Part shown: positions 23,285-39,080 of the stretch, piece after piece
How the letters are laid out: the number at the start of each line of letters is the position of its first letter
Numbering within the stretch: the first letter of the stretch is position 1
Source of the DNA: Rosellinia necatrix
Lineage: Eukaryota; Ascomycota; Sordariomycetes; Xylariales; Xylariaceae
Direction of reading: 5' to 3'
NCBI GenBank assembly: GCA_021209875.1
Contig: JAGYVD010000003.1
Coordinates: 186,001-250,000, forward strand
DNA: 64,000 bases
Program-made: the position numbers and the translations under genes
Notes under the pieces: model-generated
What the model was told of the DNA's origin: nothing
Seen by the model: only the letters and a program-made list of their open reading frames with translations
The model's database searches: none

Positions 23285-26200
23285 TTAGATACGCCGTGAC
23301 CTCTCCGTTATACAGATACCCAATACCTGGTGTGTAAAGATATGTGTGAATACCCAGATAGGTATGCGTGCGTGCTCCGCGTCCGCCAATCAACTGGGCG
23401 TGCTGGTTGCTGGGCTGTCGAACACCGAACAACGGACCACGGACGACGAACCACGCACACAGCGAGCGAACCACGAGCTACCGGGCAATCGCGCGTGTGC
23501 GTGTCGGGATGTGCCCGGCCGGTGTGTGAGTGAATTGTCGCAATTACCTCGTCGTCGGAAGGGGAAAACAGGAACACAGCATCGTCGGTGACCACCACGG
23601 GACTACGTACGCCAGCACTGCCCAAGGTCCAACTAGGTAGGTGATTGTAGAATTATAGAATTATAATGCAGGTAGGTGGATGAGCGGGTGAGCGAACAAC
23701 AGAGAATGAATGGATAGTCAATTCAGGTAAGTAGTAAGTAAGTAGGTAGTGTCGACAGTGCAGGTAGTTAGTTAGTGTAGTGTAAGTGCGTAAGTGCATA
23801 AGTGCGTAAGTGCAGTTAGAGATAGACGCAAGGACGAGAACTCCCTGTCAGGGTCGGCCGTCGTTTCTCGAGCCTGGGTCCTAATCATAAGAAGGCAGTT
23901 AGGTTAGCTGCTAGTGGGCTGGTAGTCCGATAGGTAGTACTAAGTACTGCATATACAAGGGGAATACTGGTAGTAGTGCACAACCAGCTGTGCGACGTAC
24001 CTAACGCGACAAACAGCGAAATGAATAAAATGGGTGTGGAGTCGCCCAAGGCTCAGTGTAGAGCACTCCCTAGAAGCAGGTGACCTCAGGTGCCTAGGTA
24101 CCTAAGGAGGTTAGTTAAGTACCTACTACCTAGTTGCTCTAGGTAACTGCTTAGGTACTGCTAAGAAGTATGGGTGGCAGAGCAGATAGTTGGGTATAGC
24201 GTACCTTAGGTAGGTATGTTGCCACGTTTGCTGATATTGACGCGTGGGGGGGAGCTTGAACGACAATCTTCTTCTTCTTCTCTTTGTTCCCTTCTACCTG
24301 CTGTACATTATTAGCAAAGCCAGCCAGCCAGCAAGAAGAAAAGGAAACCGGTCTGGTGAAAGGTGGTCTGTTATTGGCACCAAATGGACCCGGCCCCTGT
24401 CGAGCGGGATGGGTTCAACGAGCAGCCCCCCCCCCCAGAACACTACCTATGTTACACACAATTGGGCAGTAACTATAGCAGCTGGGCAGTGTACATACAG
24501 TCAAGATGATATCTGTCCACCTACCTCCCCTAGCGCAGGCACTTATTCACCACAGTACGTAAGATGGTGGTGGCAATAAAAATCCTTTGATTTGAACATG
24601 GACCACACTGTAGCTTTCACGTCTTCTCAGGATCAAGAGAATATCGTGTCTTGGGTATCAGAAGTGTTTCGATTCCACGGCTTAGTAGATCCGGCTAAGG
24701 GCTTATGCGACAATTTTTTGGTGGTCGAATAGGGTGTCGGTCTCAAATAGAGTAGTACGGCGAGGGCAGCATGTACTGTAAGAACCCAAGAGCAATAATA
24801 AGATGCTGGTTATAGTTGCTCCGGGGATATGGGAGAACGGAGGGGGGGGAGCGACCAGGGGGGTTTTAAGTAGCAGACTGTGTGGCCAGGAAGGTAGGCA
24901 CACTACCTAGGTAGGTTGTCATTTAAGGTTGTCATTTAAAACAGTTAAATATTTAGACAGTTGGTCGTTGCGGTAGGAGAAGAGCAAAACTGCGCGCAGT
25001 CATTGGCTAAGAAAGGATATATAGTCCGTCGCCGTCGCCCATAGGACAAGGACGGCAAAAACAGGAGAACAGGAGGGTGAAGGGGTTTGTTCACAACCCT
25101 TTGAGCCACTGAGACAAACCTGTTCAAGCCCAACGAATGTGGATGGAATGGATGGCACATTGTCCAACCCAGCTTCTCTTCTGTCGCGATTGGGGTATCA
25201 AGCCGCCCACCTACCTAGGTAGTTGGTGGTAACTACCTAACCTAGGTAGCTATTGGTAGTTATTATTACTTCGTACCTGCTCTACATACATTGCGCTACG
25301 AAAAGCCGCACGCTATTGAAGCTGTTGTCTCGCGCCCGCACCCTACCACCCTGCCTAGTCTTGCTGTTTGGTGGTTCTGCCAATTTTCTGCCAATTTCAC
25401 AGCAGCTTGCTAACCTTATGACACGGCCAATCGGATAGGGCATCAAGGCGACGAAATAACAAAATAACAAAGTAACATGGCATATCGACTACGTATGTAA
25501 GTCCACTATGTATCTGCACTATGTCAGAGGGATGGGGGTACATACGCTAAGTTACCAAGTATAAGGAGGGATCGCTTGTGCAGTTTCTCCATTTCGCACT
25601 GACGCTACCAGCGACGAAACTGATGATGTGGTAGGTGTCTACCTCTCTACTCTACTCCATAGGTGTTGCTGGGATGGCATGATGCACCATCCATGGTGAT
25701 AGGCGTATGGATGCCCAGGTATCACTCTGCCGGCTGCTGGGTATACGTCGTTAAATGACCAAGCGGCGCCTTGATTCGCCGTCTGGATACGCGACCGTTG
25801 CAATGCTTAATGCGCGAGACTTATATATCATGTCATCGTGATTGTGGATGGTGCGCATAACCTTGCCTATTTGGCAGATGTTTAGTTGGCTGGCCACGAG
25901 TGAGTGCGGGAGATCATCATATAAGCACTCGACTATTGCCATGTCGACGCATCACCGAGGGGGAGGGGGGAAAGGGCCTTTTTTTGCGCCCTTTTTGAAC
26001 CGCAGAGCCCTTTTCCGAGTCAGTGGCTGCGATACTAAAAACGCCAGCGACGACGAGTCATCTCTTCCGATGACTCTGTGCAGGTATGTAGTGTAGGTGG
26101 TTATGTAAAACTAGGTGACTACCAGATCATTTACCTATCCGAGCAGGTACCTATCTACCTGCCTGTAGTTCGGATTCGTCTATCCGTTTATTTTGCTCTG

Positions 26201-27691
26201 GGTTGTGCAAGCTTCCACCAAACGGGTCACGACTCTCTCTCTCTCTCTCTCTCTCTTTTACCCCTATTCCTTCCCCTCCTTCCTCCGTGAAGAGCGATTC
26301 GGAACAGACAATATAGTAATAGACAACTACCTGGGCAAAGATTCAGCGCGATGGGCAGGAGATGGTCAGAGCACGACAAGCCTTATTAATCTAGAATACT
26401 CAATATGAGTTGTCAGGCGCCGGAGTTAAGTAGTGTAAGTAATCTGTGCTGCATGACCGATCGAGTAATGTCATCAAATCTTGTTGCCCGGACAAGTCGG
26501 GGCGTCCCAATTTGCCTCGCATGCCGAGACTGTTTACTTTGCAGAGAGTCAACAAGGACCGACACTCCCACCAACGCCGGTTTTTTCCAGGCAATCAGCG
26601 GGTGCGTGTGGTCATGATGGCTAGCATGGTTCGCGATATCTAGAGTATTAGTGCACCGGCATCTGTCGTAAGTCGCCATCGTTCCATGAAGGCAAATATA
26701 CGGTTGCAGTCGCACATCGATCAATCGATCATAACACGATATGTAAATCAGTTTGCCCGACCTCCACTACGCGCGTCTCCATAGTGGACGGGTCCCAGCG
26801 CGAAGAACAGTTCCATCGGCAGTATGTACATACATGGTAATAAGCTAATAATAAATTGCAGGTGTCTGAATCTAACCATCCTGGTCAGGCTCCGGCCCAG
26901 GGCTACACTTAGGCGATACAGGCGTAGCGTGATACCTGCGCAGCGCGCCGTATGTGCGTGTGTGAGCATGTATTCTGTATGTATCTAGCATCCAATCTAG
27001 CATCCAGGCTAGTGTGCCTGCCACCTGGGCACCAAATAAACGAACGGGCCAAGCTCAAAGGGGCAATGACCCCTTATTGTTCGCAGTCGATGTGATCATT
27101 GTCTCCTTCCGTTGTCCTTAATAACTTAGTATTGTCACCCGATTACCGATCGTCTTTGATAATACCTGCCTGCCCTTGCCTAAGCCCAGGTGGAATCAGT
27201 TCGTTCGCCTTCCCCACGGGTGCGTCGGTTGTGTCGGTTGCGCCGCGTGCATAAAGTAATAAAACCTCACATCTCCCGCCCCTACGATTGGAGCTGGCAG
27301 TCGATACAAGTTGCCGCGAGCTGCATCCGGTTACATCCAGTTGCGGTCCCGTCTTTCATTCATTCATTCATCCAGCCAGCCAGCAAGCAGCCAGCAAGCA
27401 GCCAGCCCGCCAACAACCCAACAACCCAGCAGGCCAGCGACCCAGCAAGCCAGTCAGTCAGTCAGTCACTTGCATCTGAAGTTGCCGAGCAGACTTCGTC
27501 ACTCTCCTTCGACAGCGTTACATTTCTCGACTCTCCCTGGGCCTTCTAAGGTTACATCCACTCTCTGCCGTGCTTTCAGCACCCTGTCTGTCTTCGAGTT
27601 GCCTGTTTTGCAGTTATTCTCCGTCGCCCTCAGAACGACACCGCGCAACCTCGGCTCATCCAGCCCTCTCTTATAGCTCCTACGCGACAAC
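23285..27691. other. Long intergenic stretch upstream of KAR9 and the 527-aa gene
   Basis: About 4.4 kb without a supported gene. It holds many TAGG/CCTA tracts (23632-23640, 24081-24160, 24900-24915, 25208-25260), a decamer-like repeat (23781-23813), a C10 run near 24428, a CT tract (26233-26259) and, just upstream of 27692, CAGC/CAAC-rich pyrimidine-poor leader DNA (27370-27475). Confidence 0.6.
23781..23813. repeat. Tandem GTAAGTGC repeat
   Basis: Four near-perfect units of 8-9 bp (GTAAGTGCG / ATAAGTGCG) about 500 bp upstream of KAR9. Each carries a donor-like GTAAGT, but no exon structure goes with them. Confidence 0.85.
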
Positions 27692-29275
27692 ATGGCGGCC
27701 AGTCACGATCAGCCACCCACGCTGCGTTGCGACTCGCCCTCGCCCGAGTCCACCCCCGTGCAGCCGCGAGCATCACGGTCTCTCATGCCTCGCTGCGTGT
27801 CTACCGGCTCTTCCATATCACAGGCATCGAGCACGGATGAATCGTACAGGGATTCCTTGGGCAGTGAAGCATTCTCCCGCAAATCGTCCTCGAGCAACTA
27901 CTCACGAATGTCCGACGTGAGCTTTGCCTCCTCTCGTCAGTCCACTATCAGTCTAGACAAGCCGCTGAAGCGGCGCGGGTTTTCGAGGCCGCGGGCCACC
28001 GACTTTGCCGCCAGTGCAAGGCACAGGGATAGTGTGCTAAGCCTGGGCAGCATCTCTCACCTACAGTATTATTTCGCCCGGACCGGTCTTTTAGACGGGA
28101 AGGGCGGGCAGCTGGCTAGGAAACGGCACCCCAAAGCTACCTTGGATCTGTCATCAGTGGTGGATAGCTCCGGCCTGTTGAGCCCCAGGCTCATAGCCTC
28201 CGATGGGGATTCCTCGTATGCTTCCATGGCTAGCAGCCCCGATCTGATTTCACATGCCTTTGGCGAAGACCAATTGGTGGAGTCGCCCACTTTTGACCAC
28301 GACCGGTTTGATTCGGATGAGTATGAGGAGGCGGATCCCGATATCTTGCCGCCCACTACGAGCACCTATATTCACAGAGAAAAGCCGATTCCAAAGCCAC
28401 CAACAATCGAGGAGCTTAAATCCACCCTCACGAAAACATTGGACGATGCAGACAAGGTCCTGGCCGAGGTGGTGTCCACAGTCCCGCCTCCAGCACCACC
28501 AGCCGCCACCAATTCACCGAAGCCGGGACGGGGTTGGTATGAAATCCAGGGCATGCGCGTGTTGGATGTAATGACATTAGCGATCCAAGCCGCCAAGATC
28601 TATTACACGGCGCATGAGCACCCCGACCGCCTCGATACAATCAAATCAGAGAAGGAGATTAGAACCGAGTTGCTCTCAGTCATGGAGGTCCTGAAGCACA
28701 CGGCGACTAGGAATTTCGCCGGCGGGTACCGTGAGGATGAGATGAAGGTGATGACCTCGTGGATCGAGGGGATCCGCGAGATGCTACGCAGCGAAGAAGA
28801 GATAGAGGCGGCTGAGAACGCGGAGAGGGCGAGCTGGACATGGCTGAAGGGTGACTGGACCGGTCGCGAGATCCAGCGTGAGCTCGCGTTTCTATCATCT
28901 ATGAGCAGCGACGCCGATCCTCTACCATCCTGGACACCCATAGAGTCGGCAACAGAACTGCCAACCCCATTCTTGGAAAGCCTACAAAACGGGCTTTGGC
29001 TTGTGAAGCTACATAACGCCTCGGTCAAGAAGTCGCGACGCCGCTTCGGCGCCATCGGGACATTCCACACAGATACGCAGAAGCCATACCGATGCGCTGA
29101 CAACTTACGGTACTGGATCAAAGCAGCGGAACTGCGATGGGAGGTGATGCTCAAGGTCGACGTCAAGGGCGTCGTCTACAATCAGCCCGAAGCCTGGAAG
29201 GACTTCGATGCGGTCATTTGGCAGTGGTGCCGCAAGGTGAGGGAGGAGATCACGGCCGAGTGGGAGCAGAGCTGA
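27692..29275 (+). CDS. Conserved fungal protein of unknown function, 527 aa
   Basis: A single exon from ATG 27692, 527 residues. The N-terminal 90 residues are Ser-rich. A short motif LQYYFARTGLLDGKGGQLA sits near residues 126-145. The middle is acidic and Pro-rich. The C-terminal half (from about 285) is a compact, Trp-rich helical region (GWYEIQGMRVLDVMTLAIQ, AERASWTWLKGDWTGREIQ, DNLRYWIKAAELRWEVML, FDAVIWQWCRKVREEI). The composition and the strong helical C-terminus look like a genuine conserved ascomycete protein, but I cannot name a family or assign a role. The 5' leader is long and CAGC-rich. Confidence 0.75.
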   Translation: MAASHDQPPTLRCDSPSPESTPVQPRASRSLMPRCVSTGSSISQASSTDESYRDSLGSEAFSRKSSSSNYSRMSDVSFASSRQSTISLDKPLKRRGFSRPRATDFAASARHRDSVLSLGSISHLQYYFARTGLLDGKGGQLARKRHPKATLDLSSVVDSSGLLSPRLIASDGDSSYASMASSPDLISHAFGEDQLVESPTFDHDRFDSDEYEEADPDILPPTTSTYIHREKPIPKPPTIEELKSTLTKTLDDADKVLAEVVSTVPPPAPPAATNSPKPGRGWYEIQGMRVLDVMTLAIQAAKIYYTAHEHPDRLDTIKSEKEIRTELLSVMEVLKHTATRNFAGGYREDEMKVMTSWIEGIREMLRSEEEIEAAENAERASWTWLKGDWTGREIQRELAFLSSMSSDADPLPSWTPIESATELPTPFLESLQNGLWLVKLHNASVKKSRRRFGAIGTFHTDTQKPYRCADNLRYWIKAAELRWEVMLKVDVKGVVYNQPEAWKDFDAVIWQWCRKVREEITAEWEQS

Positions 29276-30164
29276 GGCCGTACTCGCACTTCGGAGAGAT
29301 TTTACGATCATGATAATGATGAAGACGGCGATAAAATAGAGGGACGGGCCACATGTTACTTGACACGTACAAGAGTTGGGACGGACTCAATCGACGATTC
29401 AGGGTTGAGCCGACCCAGCTACTTTGCGTACTTTCGTTTGTATGACTTGATCTTGTTACCGGTCGCTTCGTTGAATATACCCATAGCATTACAACGGAGG
29501 CGGCAGGGCGCCATCCGTAGCCCTCGTTGTCTAATATTCATTTTTGTTTCGAAAAGCTATATACTGCCTGTTTAACAACAACAACAACAACAACTTGTCT
29601 TGTGCTGTAACTAGATTTGTACTCATTTAGCTTGCTATGCTCTATCTAGATGCCCTCTTTATTTCTAGCCTGAGCAAGACGGGCGAAACGATGCCCATTA
29701 ATTTGCAAATAGTGATGAATAAAACCCCTTTCGGGAGTTGATATAGTCATACCAAATGATACCAATACAGTGTGTATAGCATAGTGTCGTTCGAAACTAG
29801 CACTGCAATGCGGGATGGTCATGCTAGGTAATGCATGCTTGGCACCTCTGGCCAGTCACCGAGCTGTAAAAAAAAGAATGGGTCCAGCCTTGCAGGCACC
29901 CCAAGCTGTTCGTCACCACTGCCAGGCACTACTAGCCCAGATTAGCTTGAGCCTGCCGGTCGCCGCCTTACATCTAAGCTTCGTCTTTCTTCATTGTTCA
30001 TCAGCAACTGTCAAGACTCCAAACACAAACAAATACCGAATTCAATTTCTCCTCCCAGGATCCCCGCACCAACACTCGCCCATTCAAGCAACCCATCCTC
30101 CCCACCGACCCTTACCGCATCGCATCGCACCGCCACACGCTCCTCGGATCTTAGGCCAATAGCC
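29276..30164. other. Intergenic region and RPT4 promoter
   Basis: It includes the 3' end of the 527-aa gene, a (CAA)n microsatellite near 29574-29594 and the RPT4 leader. I looked for a proteasome-type PACE site (GGTGGCAAA) and saw none. Confidence 0.6.
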
Positions 30165-31541
30165 ATGGCTTACGATCAAGAACGGGAGGACGCCCTACAA
30201 GCCCTTCGAAACAAGCTTATCGAATCGAGGGAATCGGAGGCCAAACTGAAAGCGCTAAGGTTAGAGATAAAGGGCCTAGAGAAGGATTACAACCAGACGG
30301 AAGAGAACATAAAGGCACTTCAGAGTGTGGGCCAGATCATCGGCGAAGTCCTCAAGCAGCTGGATGATGAACGATGTAGGTGCCGGCATCTGGCATGCCC
30401 AGAAGGACATACACACTAACTCGGCCGCTTCTGTAGTCATTGTGAAGGCGTCCTCCGGTCCCCGATATGTTGTTGGGTGCAGATCAAAGGTGGACAAGGC
30501 GAAGATGAAGCAAGGAACCCGCGTTGCTCTCGATATGACCACGCTTACCATCATGCGGATGCTGCCGCGCGAAGTCGACCCCCCTCGTATACAACATGTC
30601 GCTGGAGGACCCCGGCCAAGTCAGTTTCGCGGGTATCGGCGGTCTTAATGATCAGATTCGTGAGCTGCGGGAGGTTATTGAGTTGCCACTTAAAAATCCG
30701 GAGTTGTTCCTAAGAGTTGGTATCAAACCACCAAAGGGTGTACTTTTGTACGGCCCTCCAGGAACAGGGAAGACCTTATTGGCGAGAGCCGTCGCGAGCA
30801 GTTTAGAGACAAATTTCTTAAAGGGTATGCATGACCCTGACCCCCAGCATCCCCCCCCCCCCCTTTACGAGTATCGACATGGCTGCTAACATACTACCCT
30901 GGTCAATAGTGGTATCTTCGGCCATCGTGGATAAGTACATCGGCGAGTCGGCGCGCTTAATCCGTGAGATGTTCGGATATGCGAAGGAACACGAGCCTTG
31001 TATTATCTTCATGGACGAAATAGACGCCATTGGAGGACGACGGTTCTCAGAGGGTACCAGTGCTGATCGCGAAATCCAACGGACACTAATGGAACTTCTC
31101 AATCAGCTAGATGGTTTTGACTACCTCGGCAAGACCAAAATCATCATGGCCACCAACCGGCCTGATACCCTCGACCCGGCGCTACTGCGTGCAGGACGTC
31201 TCGACCGTAAGATCGAGATCCCGCTGCCTAACGAAGTTGGTCGCCTAGAGATTCTCAAGATTCATGCCCAAAGTGTTGTGACCGAAGGCGAAATCGACTT
31301 TGAGAGTGTCGTCAAGATGAGTGATGGATTGAACGGTGCCGATTTGCGTAACGTGGTGACCGAGGCGTACGTATCTCTGAGCCTATGAATCTCGGGGGTT
31401 TTGCTAATCACATTGTTTAGTGGCCTGTTCGCCATCAAGGCATACCGGGATGCCGTTAACCAAGACGATTTCAACAAGGCCGTGCGGAAATTAGCAGAGG
31501 CGAAGAAATTAGAGGGCAAGCTCGAGTACCAGAAACTATGA
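30165..31541 (+). CDS. RPT4: 26S proteasome regulatory ATPase subunit Rpt4 (with an apparent +1 frameshift)
   Basis: Exons 30165-30375, 30437-30824, 30910-31366 and 31421-31541 give 391 residues once one base is removed from the C6 run at 30579-30584. As written, the frame is lost after [10 protein letters not shown] and resumes one base over at [15 protein letters not shown]. Order of parts: N-terminal coiled coil (1-70), OB fold, AAA core with Walker A GPPGTGKT (about 176-183), Walker [10 protein letters not shown] (about 230-238), sensor [14 protein letters not shown], and C-terminus [11 protein letters not shown]. Rpt4 is one of six ATPases in the base ring of the 19S particle; it unfolds and threads substrates into the 20S core. 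Introns of 61, 85 and 54 nt all have GT..AG ends. Because the gene is essential and the protein is otherwise perfect, the extra C is most likely a sequence error. Confidence 0.93.
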
Positions 31542-34500
31542 GACCCATGATACGTTCATCAAATGACAGCTCAGAACAAGATTTTAGCGAGTGGGCGATG
31601 GGCCGTTTGGAGTAGGTCAAGGTCCAGGCGACATGAATGATTGACGGCTACCACAGCCTTAGTCTTGCGATATGGCTATCTCGCATCGCTCGTGAACTGG
31701 CGCCACGGTGCAGTGTAATACTATGTAATGTGTATCCTCATCTAGACATAGCCGTCCATGTGGGGATAAGACCGAACGAAACACTTCACCGTCCATCAAT
31801 CCCGCATCGCCTACTTCAAATAGAATGAATTACCAAGTCTATATTGCACCACGGTCAAAAAAAAACCGTCGATCGCGTTCGTGTCGCACCCTGCCGTACT
31901 GCGCCACCCACCCCGACCCCAGCTCCATGTCACCACTCACGACTGTATGCTTCTCACCCCCCTCCTCGCATCCCTCTTTTGTAAGCGACAATGTCACCAG
32001 CGACGGCCCCCTTTTACAGGAGCACTCTCGTTACTTAGTTCACCTTAATGATAACAAAAACCTCATTTCAACTATATTGCCCGTATTGCGACCTGTCAGG
32101 TTCGCAATCCTATCAACTTAGCTACTCCATATACACAATTTGCGTAGATGCTGGCATCCACGGGGGTGATAAAACAACAGCCTCGCTGCTGTATAATAAC
32201 AGGACCGTAAGTTCTATTTATGGGGTGCTTTATCGTCGTGACCTCTTATTGACTGTGCTGGTAGCTCGGGAAGCACTTGAGATGTTGTGTTCGCAGCGCA
32301 GGCAGGCAGGCAGGTAGGCAGAGGTATACCAGGCCCTCTCATGTTACCGGGCCTTTGCGCTTGCTTGCCCGGTTCCGTGTATAAGTATCTCAGTGGTGAG
32401 CGTACATGTCACGTTCCAGAAACAACGGTTATTGCAGGCAGGCAGGCAGGCTTACACCGGTCGACGGAGAGCCGGGGTGATGCGTGTGCGTGTGCATGTT
32501 CATGCGTCTCGCAGCTTTACGGTTGCCCCGATAGCATCCGGATTTGATATCAGAACAGCACGGTTAGGATTTGCTGCCGTGTGCCGAGGTATTAGAAAAC
32601 CCGCGTATCATCCACTGAAATCCGTGTATTGCCTACCACCCTCTCCCCCTCCCTTCCTCCCGGCCTAGATATTAGTCAGGTGCGAGTGAGTACCAATCGG
32701 TCACCGAGGGGATGCGGCTGCTCGATCGATAAGCGGCAACGGTTCTTTTCGGTGGTCAGCAGAGGTATAAGTAATCCCTCCGTTATACGGAAACATCTAT
32801 CAACGGTAGAATTATTTCACATATGTCTGCATTGAAGTCAATATCGCGATAGGAATACGAAGTTATAGTCTGGCTGCGCCTCTTGTGGTTCTCTTAGCTA
32901 GACTGATAAATAGATACCGGAAGCAGTATGGACATGGAATAAGCTCGGGCTAAAGGACTAGCGGTTGCATAGTATATTGCACTTGGAGATAGGTAGCTGG
33001 TCGATTCTTCAAAGTCCTGAAAGTGGAGCAACCGAGCTGACATGCGGCTAAAGATTTTCATCGAGAACTCGGGCTCTAAAACAATACACTACTCGTGTAA
33101 GAGAGGGTTGAAAATAAGAGGATTTTGCCTTGCCTGAACGTACGGCTGAACAAGATCCAGCTCCGTTAAAAGCCGTCGACGAACCAGACCGAGGCCCCAC
33201 GACACGTGGGGGTCTAAAGGGGAGATGAAGACTCGGGCCTTCATCGGATCTTGGAATTTATGGTTGGTAGATTTCTCTGATCATTTGAAGCTCGGCAATC
33301 GAACAACTGAACCCGAAAACGGCTCGGTTAACTAGTTACTTGTAGTGTATTCGCGAATTGCTGACTCTCCGGTAAAGGGGTCAAGTTTTATCCCGGTTGA
33401 GGATTTGAAACTTGGCAAGGCTAGTGACTATAGCAAAGCTTCCAAATGGAGTTTTCTACTGGCTTGCAAGGGCCGCTAAGTGAAGCCTTTCCTATTCTTG
33501 GATCTAGACTATTCTCCACTATGATGGCTAACAACAACCAACTCTCCTTATATGTATGATACGCGAACAGCCAAGAACCGTGTACGGTAATAACCACTGG
33601 GTTCAGTGGGCCTAGGCTGGGGATCTTGGGGTGATGGCTTTACCGACGCCCCGCTTCACTAAGGCTCGAACACCAGAACGACTCCAACTTCGTTGAGTTC
33701 GTGATGGCGGAGAGTAGTCTGGGTTGATAAGAAAAGGCGATGCGGGCTGTTCCGATTCCCGACTGGAGATAATGTTGCATAGCATAAATCATAGTAACAT
33801 AAACCCGCGAAAATGGGATTACCACCACCCACTTACATTACCACAGGCCCTCGTGGATTCATTCGCTGTTAAAAGAGAGGTCGGCTCGGATTTAGTGTTC
33901 AGAGCGGTGTTGTTGATTATTGACAACAATGAACTATCGTCAGTTAAGAAACACAATATGGGCTGATAACCGAGCAGTTTCCCTTTTGCTGACTGAAGGT
34001 TAGCTCTCGGCGGCATGAAACGTATATATCCCTAGTGCCCGCTTCATATAAGATCGACTTATGACAAGGTCGTCGGCCAAGGTAAGCGCTGGGATTGATA
34101 GGATTCGACGTGAGATCTGAGGTAAGATTTGGCCTTCACATATTCCGACTAGAACAAGACAATGGCACATTGAAAAGAAAAAAAAAAAAAAAATTCGTGT
34201 GCCAAGGGTAATAAGGAGACTGGTAAGGCTAGTTTAATCGGAAACCGAGCCCCCAGATCTGACCTTCTCGGAAAGCCATATGTCCAAGCTGGAGGTATGA
34301 CAGATCTTCTCGTATGACGACATTTCGGGACAAGAGATATGAGGCCAAACAAAATGCAAGATGGTGTTTGCCCTTGTTTAGGGTCCGTGATGTGGGAGGA
34401 GCCCCCTTTTCTGAAATGGCGTCATAGCTCGTGTTCGCACATTGACCTCTGTCTGGGCTTGTCTGGGCTTGTTGAACGAAATGGGAAACAGCCAACGATC

Positions 34501-36364
34501 GGTGGCTATTGACGCTCGCCATGGCCACAGTTCCGACGGGATAGATAGATGGGTAGGTCCAGGTAGTTAGCGTAGTGTAAGCTACTGTCTATCTATTACA
34601 TACCGCAGTCTGCCGTGGGTAGGTAGGCACACTATGTATCTCATGCTTGCAGGTTTTCGGACATGGGCGGAGAGGGCGAGAGGGTACATGGGATCTACAG
34701 GTACAGCCCCAAGAGCAGGGACAGACCCCAGGTAGCTGTGGGGTAGCGGACCATCCAGCAAGCCAATAGCGTGGCTTTGTCAAGCCTGGTCAGGGTTGTC
34801 CGCAACGCCTATTGAACACGAAGTGCCGCCGGTATTGGCGATGTTGACGGCCCCGATTTGCATGACATAGGATTTGCGCTACATGAGAGAGAGAGAGAGA
34901 ACCATGTTGGTTCGAGAATCCAATAACACCCCAGAAACACCCCTTCTGGCATACCCGTCGTCGGGGATACCGTGGGCTGCCGTGGTTTTGGCGCTAGACT
35001 GCAGCCGATAGTAGCATTCTGACGCCTCGTATGGACGAGAAATCGAAATTCGCCAGTGTCCATGAATAGTGTATGCTGGGAAGCCCGCCCAAGCCAGATC
35101 TACACTACCTACCTCGGATGGCCGTGCTATCCCTATCCCCATCCCCATCCCTATCGACGATCCGAAGGGCGACTGCATCAAAGATTGGGCCGTGAGCGTT
35201 GGGCAGTGGCCGTGGGAGCGGGATGAAACCACCCCGTGGTCCGGGTGGCTGCGATGAAACACAGGAAGCTCCCAGCTTTGATGCATGTGTTGGATGAGCA
35301 GGTGGATGAGCAGGTGGATGAGCAGGTTACCGTTGGTATGTATGTAATATGTAATTAGGTAGGTAGATAGGTAGATAGGGATGTAAATCGTTCATCTGGA
35401 CACAGATCCGAAATATCACTGGCATCGATCCTTCACGAAGATTCCCAAGTTGGGTAGGTACCTGATGTGGAGGTAGTAGTAGTAGTAGGTAGTAGTAGGT
35501 ATGTATGTATGTATGTATGTAGGTAAGGTAGGGTAAAGATAGCCTGAGGTGCTGGTGATGAGGGGCTAGGACGTAGGTACCTGAGGTAGGTACCTACCTG
35601 CCTTACGTAGCTTGAATATGCCCGCCCCCTCTGATTGCGCTAATCATCCCGCTACTTCTGGGCCCTCCTCTGCTCAGGTCACCGCTCACCTGAGAAGTCC
35701 TCATCAAAAGTGACTCGTATAGGTACATACCCAGGCATCTACGTACAGTATGGCCCGGCAAGGGCGACCAGGCCCCAGTTCTCGTCCCAAATATGGTACC
35801 TGCGAGTATGCTGTGAGATATAGCTAAAGGCTGTGCACCCCTCATGTACCTTACATGTATAAGCATGTATAGCACGGTGCAATACGGTACGTGACACAAG
35901 ACCAGCCCACCCGGCCCACTGCGACGGGCTGGAGCTCAACCCACCAGGGCGAGAACAAAGAGGTACCCCCCGCCGCAACGCCTTTGGGTACCGCTTCAGG
36001 GCGTCTGATTTGTCTGGGCCTCCACACCACCACCACCACCGTCATCGATCACTGTGTGCTCCAGCTGCTGCATAGCAACCGTACACTACAGCTCTGCCAA
36101 CTTTTACCTTCGGGTCCTGGGAGTGACAATAGATAAAGGGTCCTCAGCCCCAGCTCTGTCCGTCCGGTTTGCTCGTTCATACCTTCGGTCTCCTTCTCTC
36201 GCCCACCCGTCGTCTCTGTCTCCGTCTCCGCCTGCATTGCGCTCCCCCTCATTTCCTCATCGAGATCACCGTCTGTCAGTAGCAGCCCTTGCCGTGCCCA
36301 AGCCGCCCTTTCGTCTGTTCCCGATACCTGCGGAAGAGGGACTGTACGCACCCCCGAGAGCACC
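31542..36364. other. Long intergenic stretch between RPT4 and GFA1
   Basis: About 4.8 kb without a supported gene. It holds CAGG-type repeats (32298-32320, 32436-32450), an A15 run (34179-34193), a GA tract (34885-34898), GTAG/GTAT repeats (35356-35380, 35470-35530) and, next to GFA1, a pyrimidine-rich leader (36160-36260) typical of highly expressed fungal genes. The part from about 32850 to 34150 is more AT-rich and might be degenerate repeat DNA, but no element could be identified. Confidence 0.55.
35470..35530. repeat. (GTA)n / (GTAT)n / TAGG compound microsatellite
   Basis: GTA trinucleotides pass into GTAT tetranucleotides and then TAGG units; part of the TAGG-type intergenic tracts found across the window. 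Confidence 0.85.

Positions 36365-39080
<2,716 letters not shown>

Noticed and set aside
30560..30600. A micro-intron explaining the RPT4 frame change
   Set aside because: No GT..AG pair exists here and the protein is continuous on both sides with exactly one surplus base.
33640..33700. Possible tRNA (GGCTCGAACAC resembling a reversed T-loop)
   Set aside because: No matching D-arm, anticodon stem or acceptor stem could be folded around it.
34879..35286. 135-aa minus-strand open frame
   Set aside because: It is built partly on GA and GGGGAT-type repeats, with no family match and no splice context.
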